Assembly (NCBI RefSeq): GCF_042658925.1 | Contig: NZ_JBHSRF010000025.1 | Coordinates: 37,715 to 101,714, forward strand | Direction of reading: 5' to 3' | DNA from: Sphaerisporangium aureirubrum | GTDB taxonomy: Bacteria > Actinomycetota > Actinomycetes > Streptosporangiales > Streptosporangiaceae | DNA length: 64,000 bases | Shown here: positions 59,053 to 64,000 of the stretch, one piece after another | How the letters are laid out: every line of letters begins with the position of its first letter | Numbering within the stretch: the first letter of the stretch is position 1 | Made by a program: the position numbers and the translations under genes | The notes under the pieces: generated by a model | Databases searched by the model: none | What the model was told of the DNA's origin: nothing | The model's input: the letters and a program-made list of their open reading frames with translations, nothing else

Positions 59053-59709
59053 TCAGCGGAACGCCTTTATCACCAGGGCCGGTGGGATGGGGCTGTCGTG
59101 CGGCTCGGACACCCGGTCGATGCTCAGGCCGGCGTCGACGAACGCGTTGATCAGGTCGGGCAGCGGCACGTGGCTCATGCCCACCCGGTCCCGGACGCTG
59201 CCCTCGGGCCACCACGGCGCGCGCTCGTGCCAGCCCCCGGTCCGGTACGTGGGATGGACGACCACGGCGCCGTCCTGGCGGCGCTCGACGTGCGGGCCGT
59301 TGAAGCAGGGGTGCACACCGTAGAACAGCAGCAGGCCGCCGGGGAGCAGCACCCGGGCCGCCTCCCGCACCAGGCCGGCGAAGTCGCCGACGTCGGTGGA
59401 GACCCAGAGCGCGGTGACGGCGGCGAACGCGCCCGTGGCGAACGGGAGCGTCGTCGCGTCGGCCTGGACGAGGGGGGCACGGTCCCTGCGGCGGGCCAGA
59501 CGCAGCTGGTCGGCCGAGCGGTCGACGCCGACGACGGTGCGGCCGGTGGATCGGATGGCGTCGAGGTACAGGCCGGTGCCGCAGCCGATGTCGAGGCACA
59601 GGCCCTCCCCGGGGCCGAGCAGATCGGCTGTCCGGGCGGCGTTCGCGGCGGCGAAGGGGCCGTTGAAGTCGTCGTACCACTCGGCATGGCCGTCGTAGCG
59701 TGCGGTCAC
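59053..59709 (-). CDS. Class I SAM-dependent methyltransferase
   Basis: This is about 218 residues. Motif I is CLDIGCGTGLYLDAI, motif II is VVGVDRSADQLRLARRR, then ADATTLPFATGAFAAVTALW and ARVLLPGGLLLFYGVHPCFN, as in methyltransf_11 small-molecule enzymes. GTG 59709 is chosen. TTG 59724 is also in frame. The substrate is unknown. Confidence 0.87.
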   Translation of the reverse strand: MTARYDGHAEWYDDFNGPFAAANAARTADLLGPGEGLCLDIGCGTGLYLDAIRSTGRTVVGVDRSADQLRLARRRDRAPLVQADATTLPFATGAFAAVTALWVSTDVGDFAGLVREAARVLLPGGLLLFYGVHPCFNGPHVERRQDGAVVVHPTYRTGGWHERAPWWPEGSVRDRVGMSHVPLPDLINAFVDAGLSIDRVSEPHDSPIPPALVIKAFR

Positions 59710-59743
59710 GGTCCATTCGTACAACGAGATCCGTCGTGGCGCG

Positions 59744-60085
59744 TCAGTCCTCGGGAGCGGCTCCGGCGGGCAGGGGGATCCACTTGTGGGACCAGGTGAT
59801 GAGGGCGTCCAGGACGGGGGCCAGGTCGAGGCCCTTTTCCGTGAGGTGGTACTCGACCTGGACCGGGGTGGTGGGCAGGACGGTGCGCGTGATGAGGGAT
59901 TCGGATTCGAGGGTGCGGAGGCGGGAGGCGAGCATGGTGTCGCTCACGCCGGGGATGGCTTCCTTGATCTGGGCGAAGCGGTGCGAGCCGGTGAAGACGG
60001 CGCGCAGGATGGCGCCGGTCCAGCGGGCGCCGACCAGCTCGATCGCGACGTGGAAGCGGGCGCAGACCTCGTGAATCTCGGACAT
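59744..60085 (-). CDS. HxlR-family transcriptional regulator
   Basis: This is 113 residues. The winged helix contains LVGARWTGAILRAVFTGSHR, FAQIKEAIPGVSDTMLASRL and a wing VEYHLTEKGLDLAPVLDAL. The usual N-terminal Cys is at position 8 (HEVCARF). HxlR proteins sense quinones or aldehydes. It lies 17 bp after the FMN reductase gene and shares its operator-bearing promoter. Confidence 0.93.
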   Translation of the reverse strand: MSEIHEVCARFHVAIELVGARWTGAILRAVFTGSHRFAQIKEAIPGVSDTMLASRLRTLESESLITRTVLPTTPVQVEYHLTEKGLDLAPVLDALITWSHKWIPLPAGAAPED

Positions 60086-60102
60086 AGGGGGTCTTTCGGT
60101 CC

Positions 60103-60684
60103 TCAGGTGGGCTGGTGCGTGCCGCGGAGGGGGCGGAGGGCGTCGCTCACGCGCTTCAACTCGTCGAACATGGCCTTCGCGGAGGAGATCATGACGTCGT
60201 TGGGGGAGAGGCTACCGTCCTCGGCGATGAACTGGTGGACGAAGGGCACGGAGACGGCCTCGAACACGGGGGTCATGCGGAGGGTGGTGACCACCTGCTT
60301 GATCATCTGGGCCGCGCGGGTGCCCGCGGAGATGCCGCCGTAGCTGACCAGGCCGACCGGCTTGTACGCCCACTCGTGGTGCAGGAAGTCGATGGCGTTC
60401 TTCAGGGGAGCGCTGTAGCCGTAGTTGTACTCCGGCATGACGAACACGAACGCGTCCGCCCCGGCGACCTTGGCGCTCCAGTCCTTGGTGTGCTGGTGGG
60501 TGTAGGTCCGCAGCCGGGGGTGGTGCGGCTCGTCCATGAACGGCAGGCCCAGCTCGGCGAGGTCGACCACTTCGATCTCCTCGAAACCGCCGTGCGTACC
60601 GGCCGCCTCCTCGATCCAGCGGGTGACGGGCAGGCCGACGCGGCCGGGACGGGTGCTCGCCAGGATGATCTGGAGCTTGGCCAT
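60103..60684 (-). CDS. NADPH-dependent FMN reductase / quinone reductase
   Basis: This is 193 residues with a flavodoxin-like fold. The FMN phosphate loop is LASTRPGRVGLPV, followed by VMPEYNYGYSAPLKNAIDFL and GLVSYGGISAGTRAAQ. ATG 60684 follows AAGGAG. It is paired with an HxlR regulator, the common arrangement for electrophile or quinone stress. Confidence 0.93.
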   Translation of the reverse strand: MAKLQIILASTRPGRVGLPVTRWIEEAAGTHGGFEEIEVVDLAELGLPFMDEPHHPRLRTYTHQHTKDWSAKVAGADAFVFVMPEYNYGYSAPLKNAIDFLHHEWAYKPVGLVSYGGISAGTRAAQMIKQVVTTLRMTPVFEAVSVPFVHQFIAEDGSLSPNDVMISSAKAMFDELKRVSDALRPLRGTHQPT

Positions 60685-60743
60685 ATCTGAACTCCTTGCC
60701 TGCCGGTCACGGGGGGCGGCCCCCGTCACCGGCCGAGAGATAA

Positions 60744-60776
60744 CTAAGAAAACCTGAGCGACTCAGGGTAACTTAG
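60744..60776 (-). promoter_or_regulatory. Operator of the FMN reductase-hxlR operon
   Basis: CCTGAG-CGA-CTCAGG (60753-60767) is perfect. The repeat extends outward with CTAAG (60744-60748) and CTTAG (60772-60776) to a 33-bp imperfect palindrome. It lies 60-92 bp upstream of the start and is the probable HxlR site. A GC-rich hairpin with one mismatch (60702-60733) lies in the 5' leader. Confidence 0.72.
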
Positions 60777-60858
60777 CAACCGGGGTGGAGTATTCCCTGC
60801 ACGGGCCCGCCCGCCGGGCGAGGAGATCGCCGAGGCCGGGATCGGGGGACGTGACGGG

Positions 60859-61887
60859 TCAGGACGGCGGCGCGGTGCTGGCGCGGAGCGTCAGGCTGGT
60901 GGCGAGCTCGATGCGGTGGTGGGAGGGCGCGCCGCCGGCGGCGAGGGTCATCACCAGCTCGGCGGCGGTGGCGCCCATCTTCGCCAGGGGCTGGTGCACC
61001 GTGGTCATCGGCGGGTCGGCCCACTGGGCGAGCGGCAGGTCGTCGAAGCCCACGATGCTCAGGTCGCCGGGGACGCTCAGCCCGGCGCGCAGGGCGGCCT
61101 GGTAGACGCCGAGGGCCTGCAGGTCGTTGGCCGCGAAGATCGCGGTGGGCCGGCCGGGCAGGGCGAGCAGGGCCTCGGCCTCGGCGCGGGCGGGCTCGAC
61201 GTAGAGGCCTCCGGTGCACAGGAAGCGGGGGTCGACCGGCACGCCGGCCGCGTCCATGGCCGCGCGGTAGCCGTCCTGACGGGCGCGGCAGCACATCAGG
61301 TCCCCCGGGCCGTTGATCATGGCGATCCGGCGGTGCCCGAGTTCCAGCAGGTGGCGGGTGGCCGACAGGCCGCCGTTCCAGTTCGTCGCCCCGACCGAGG
61401 GCACGCGGTGGTGCGGCTCGCCGTACGGGTCGAGGGCGATCAGCGGGATGGCCCGGCTGGCGAGCCGCTCGTGCTCCCAGTCGCCGAGATCGGCGGACAC
61501 GGCGATCACTCCGGCGGGGCGGCGGGCGAGCACCTGGTCGATCCACTCGGAGTGCGGGGAGTGCCGCCCGTGCATGTCGGTGAGCGCCACCGTCATGCCG
61601 TACGACTGCACGACCCGCTCGACGCCACGGATGATCTCCAGGGCCCACAGGCTGTCCAGGGCCTGGAAGAGCACCTCCACCATGGCGGTGGGCTCGGCGC
61701 TGACCGGACGCCGGTGCCAGCCGTGCTGCCTGATCAGGTCTTCCACGCGGCGGCGGGTGGCGGTCGACACGCCGGGATGCCCGTTGATCACCTTGGAGAC
61801 CGTGGGGGCGGAGACCCCGGCCAGCTCGGCGATGCGAGCGACCGTGATCTCTTGGCGACGACGCGGCCCGGTCTGACTACCCGTCAC
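60859..61887 (-). CDS. LacI-family transcriptional repressor
   Basis: This is 342 residues. The helix-turn-helix/hinge contains ITVARIAELAGVSAPTVSKV, INGHPGVSTATRRRVEDLI. The sugar-binding domain contains MVEVLFQALDSLWALEIIRG, AIFAANDLQALGVYQAALRA, SIVGFDDLPLAQWADPPMTT. The start is GTG 61887. It is divergent from the GH9 cellulase, as CebR/CelR-type regulators are from cellulose genes, so a cello-oligosaccharide ligand is plausible. Confidence 0.92.
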   Translation of the reverse strand: MTGSQTGPRRRQEITVARIAELAGVSAPTVSKVINGHPGVSTATRRRVEDLIRQHGWHRRPVSAEPTAMVEVLFQALDSLWALEIIRGVERVVQSYGMTVALTDMHGRHSPHSEWIDQVLARRPAGVIAVSADLGDWEHERLASRAIPLIALDPYGEPHHRVPSVGATNWNGGLSATRHLLELGHRRIAMINGPGDLMCCRARQDGYRAAMDAAGVPVDPRFLCTGGLYVEPARAEAEALLALPGRPTAIFAANDLQALGVYQAALRAGLSVPGDLSIVGFDDLPLAQWADPPMTTVHQPLAKMGATAAELVMTLAAGGAPSHHRIELATSLTLRASTAPPS

Positions 61888-61906
61888 AGGCGAGAGTGTA
61901 CGCACC

Positions 61907-61977
61907 CGAACGAATGGTTCGTGAAATATACAGAAGCATTCGTCCGATGATCGGCGCCGAGCTGCGGAAACGTCCGC
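61907..61977. promoter_or_regulatory. Divergent operators between lacI-type gene and cellulase
   Basis: CGAAC-GAATG-GTTCG (61907-61921), ACGAATG...CATTCGT (61910-61943, 20-bp spacing) and GCGGA-AACG-TCCGC (61964-61977) are inverted repeats in the 175-bp shared region. A -10 TATATT for the repressor is at 61925-61930 (minus). No canonical TGGGAGCGCTCCCA CebR box is present. Confidence 0.5.
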
Positions 61978-62062
61978 ACCGCCGCGCGCGGGGTGTTCTC
62001 CGGCGGCACCCGCCCCCATGATTCGGGCCACGCACCCCAAACCACCGGAGGTCGGAGAAGTG

Positions 62063-64000
62063 ATGACATCGAGGTGGGCACGCCGGCCCTGGACGGCGCT
62101 GTCCCTGGCGCTGGCCGTCGCCGTGGCGTCCTTCGCCGCCGGGAGCATGGCGGGCGCGGCCCACGCCGTCGTACGCCCGCCGCTCGGCCAGAACATCAAG
62201 GTCAACCAGGTCGCGTACGCGCCGGGCGTGGCCAAGCAGGCGACCGTGGTCAGCGGTACGGGCTCGCCGCTGACCTGGAACCTGCTCGACGGCGCCGACC
62301 AGGTGGTGGCGAGCGGCACCACGACCGTCTTCGGCCAGGACGCGCCGTCGGGGGACAACGTCCACAAGATCGACTTCTCGTCGTACGCCGGCTCGGGCAC
62401 CAACTACGTGCTCACCGTCGGCAACGAGGCGAGCCAGCCGTTCGACATCGGCACCACGGCCTGGAAGAGGCTGCCGTTCGACGCGCTGGCGTTCTTCTAC
62501 CACCAGCGCAGTGGCATCGCCATCGACGCGCAGTACGTGGGGAACCAGTACGCCCGGCCCGCCGGCCACCTCAACGTGTCGCCCAACCGCGGCGACAACA
62601 GCGTGCCCTGCCGGACGAGCTGCGGGTACTCCCTGGACGTGCGCGGCGGCTGGTACGACGCGGGCGACCACGGCAAGTACGTCATCAACGGCGGCATGTC
62701 CGCCTGGCAGCTCGCCTCGATCTACGAGCGGGCCAAGTACGCGCCGGGGGCGAGCCTCACGGCGTTCGGCGACGGCACCATGGCCATCCCGGAGCGGGCC
62801 AACGGCGTGCCCGACGTGCTCGACGAGGCGCGCTGGGAGATCGACTTCATCCTGAAGATGCAGGTGCCGGACGGCCGCCCTCAGGCGGGCATGGCCCACC
62901 ACAAGATGCACGACCAGGCGTGGACCAGCCTGCCGACCCGGCCGGACCAGGACTCCCAGCCCCGGCTGCTGTCGGCGCCCAGCACCGCCGCGACGCTCAA
63001 CCTCGCCGCGGTGGGCGCCCAGTGCGCGCGCCTCTGGGCGACCATCGACGCGGCCTTCGCCACCCGCTGCCTCACCGCGGCGGAGAAGGCGTACACCGCG
63101 GCCAAGGCCAACCCGTCGGTGTTCGCGCCGACCACCGACGACCAGGGCGGCGGGTCGTACGTGGACAACAAGGTCACCGACGAGTTCTACTGGGCCGCGG
63201 CCGAGCTGTTCGCCACCACGGGCAAGCAGGCGTACCGGACCGACCTCACCGGGTCCTCCCTCTACTACGGCCGCAGCTTCACCAGGGAGGGCGCGCAGTG
63301 GGGGGAGGTCGGGTCGCTCGGCGACATCACCCTCGCGCTCGTCCCCAACGGGCTGACGTCGACCATCGGGCAGCAGCTGCGTGACCGGTTCGTCGCCAAC
63401 GCGGGGGACCTTCTGAGCGTGATGGGCGGCCAGGGGTACCCGGTGCCGTTCGCGCCGACGGGCGGCGGGTACATCTGGGGCTCCAACAACCTGATCCTCA
63501 ACAACGCGGTGCTGCTCGCGCTCGCGTACGACTTCACCCAGCAGGAGCGCTTCCGCAGCGGGGTGTTCGAGACGATGGCGTACGAGTTCGGGCGCAACCC
63601 GCTCGGGCAGTCCTACGTGACCGGGTACGGCGACAAGCCCTCCCGCAACGTCCACCACCGCTTCTGGGCCAACCAGCTGAACTCCTCCCTGCCCATCGCG
63701 CCGCCCGGGGCCCTCGCGGGCGGCCCGAACAGCGGTTTGCAGGACCCGGTGGCCCAGCAGCGGCTCAGCGGGTGCCGTCCGCAGAAGTGCTACCTGGACG
63801 ACATCGACGCGTGGTCGGTGAACGAGGTGGCGGTCAACTGGAACGCGGTGCTCGCCTGGGTGGCCGCCTGGACCGCCGAAAAGTCCGGAACCACCCCCAC
63901 GCCGACTCCGACGCCGACCCCCACGCCGACTCCCACCCCCACGCCTACGCCGACTCCCACCCCGACCCCCACCCCCACGCCTACGCCGACTCCCACCCCC
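62063..64000 (+). CDS. Secreted GH9 endoglucanase (cellulase), open at right edge
   Basis: At least 646 residues are present, with no stop before the window ends. The signal peptide is MTSRWARRPWTALSLALAVA... ending about AAHA. A CelD_N Ig-like domain (IKVNQVAYAPGVAKQATVVS) precedes the GH9 catalytic domain: GGWYDAGDHGKYVINGG with the catalytic-base Asp pair, NVHHRFWANQLN, and CYLDDIDAWSVNEVAVNWNA with the acid Glu. From about residue 612 the sequence is a pure Thr-Pro linker (63893-64000), which normally leads to a cellulose-binding module outside the window. ATG 62063 follows GGAG. Confidence 0.94.
   Translation, partial: MTSRWARRPWTALSLALAVAVASFAAGSMAGAAHAVVRPPLGQNIKVNQVAYAPGVAKQATVVSGTGSPLTWNLLDGADQVVASGTTTVFGQDAPSGDNVHKIDFSSYAGSGTNYVLTVGNEASQPFDIGTTAWKRLPFDALAFFYHQRSGIAIDAQYVGNQYARPAGHLNVSPNRGDNSVPCRTSCGYSLDVRGGWYDAGDHGKYVINGGMSAWQLASIYERAKYAPGASLTAFGDGTMAIPERANGVPDVLDEARWEIDFILKMQVPDGRPQAGMAHHKMHDQAWTSLPTRPDQDSQPRLLSAPSTAATLNLAAVGAQCARLWATIDAAFATRCLTAAEKAYTAAKANPSVFAPTTDDQGGGSYVDNKVTDEFYWAAAELFATTGKQAYRTDLTGSSLYYGRSFTREGAQWGEVGSLGDITLALVPNGLTSTIGQQLRDRFVANAGDLLSVMGGQGYPVPFAPTGGGYIWGSNNLILNNAVLLALAYDFTQQERFRSGVFETMAYEFGRNPLGQSYVTGYGDKPSRNVHHRFWANQLNSSLPIAPPGALAGGPNSGLQDPVAQQRLSGCRPQKCYLDDIDAWSVNEVAVNWNAVLAWVAAWTAEKSGTTPTPTPTPTPTPTPTPTPTPTPTPTPTPTPTPTPTP

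Noticed and set aside
61888..62062. CebR-type operator TGGGAGCGCTCCCA at the cellulase
   Set aside because: I looked for this 14-bp box in the divergent region and did not find it. Other inverted repeats are present.
61993..63384. 463-codon frame overlapping the cellulase
   Set aside because: It is the +1 frame of the GH9 gene. The frame starting at 62063 carries the signal peptide and catalytic motifs.
63790..63996. Minus-strand frame of alternating Gly-Val
   Set aside because: It is the antisense of the Thr-Pro linker of the GH9 enzyme.
1..64000. tRNA, rRNA or tmRNA genes
   Set aside because: I found no GTTCGA-type T-loop with a matching acceptor stem, and no conserved rRNA segment on either strand.

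Overview
The window is 64 kb of very high-GC DNA from a filamentous-type actinomycete. The gene order leuA ... recO-uppS, the many leaderless or GTG/TTG starts, the XRE-DUF397-ATPase (whiJ-like) module, the DUF6461, DUF2630 and DUF5941 families, and the GH9 cellulase beside a LacI repressor all fit Actinomycetes of the Streptosporangiales/Streptomycetales kind. The genus cannot be fixed from the sequence alone. Most of the window is ordinary chromosome. There are no tRNA or rRNA genes, no intact insertion sequence, no prophage and no CRISPR array.

Layout. 1-8061 is a nitrogen-scavenging block: urease structural genes ureABC and the start of ureF run leftwards, and a complete five-gene urea ABC importer (urtABCDE) runs rightwards from a shared 335-bp regulatory region. 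ctaD (cytochrome oxidase subunit I) converges on it. 9.9-13.9 kb carries a secreted SGNH esterase behind a cluster of LacI-type palindromes, a DUF2630 gene, and leuA behind a leader-peptide attenuator. 14-17.6 kb is compositionally different. It holds two divergent TPR genes that both lack the CHAT domain expected at their C-terminus, next to copies of a structured repeat. 17.8-23.7 kb has a secreted I36 inhibitor, an ABC-2 exporter with its two-component system, and an AAA/DUF4143 ATPase. 23.7-26.3 kb has a tandem DUF6461 duplication and a decayed whiJ-like regulatory trio. 26.3-36.6 kb is accessory metabolism, each part with its own regulator: TetR/MDR reductase, HTH/erythromycin esterase, PhyH oxygenase, TetR/DUF2568/epimerase, sulfotransferase-glycosyltransferase, GNAT. 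36.6-40.7 kb is an amide-use cluster (formamidase, APC permease, a cytosolic AmiC-like sensor, MarR). 40.7-49.3 kb has PhoD, dimethylargininase plus ornithine aminotransferase with an Lrp regulator, a CDP-alcohol transferase, recO and uppS.

The most interesting stretch is 50.2-57 kb. An ArsR-type regulator faces an operon of three genes. The first encodes a 22-residue hydrophobic peptide with a perfect ribosome binding site, followed by a strong 13-bp stem-loop. The second is an adenylate-forming PaaK-like ligase, and the third is a polytopic membrane protein with the YD...GLGD signature of presenilin-type intramembrane aspartyl proteases. This has the architecture of a peptide precursor plus modification and processing enzymes, and I do not recognise it as a described system. 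Beyond it, a 2.1-kb gene-free region holds at least five head-to-tail or inverted copies of an approximately 190-nt repeat, which also occurs at 14 kb. Its hairpins vary in sequence but keep their pairing.

The right end (57-64 kb) has DUF899, a CGNR regulator with a duplicated 3' end and a 26-bp minisatellite, a methyltransferase, an HxlR/FMN-reductase operon, and a LacI repressor divergent from a GH9 cellulase that runs off the window in a Thr-Pro linker.
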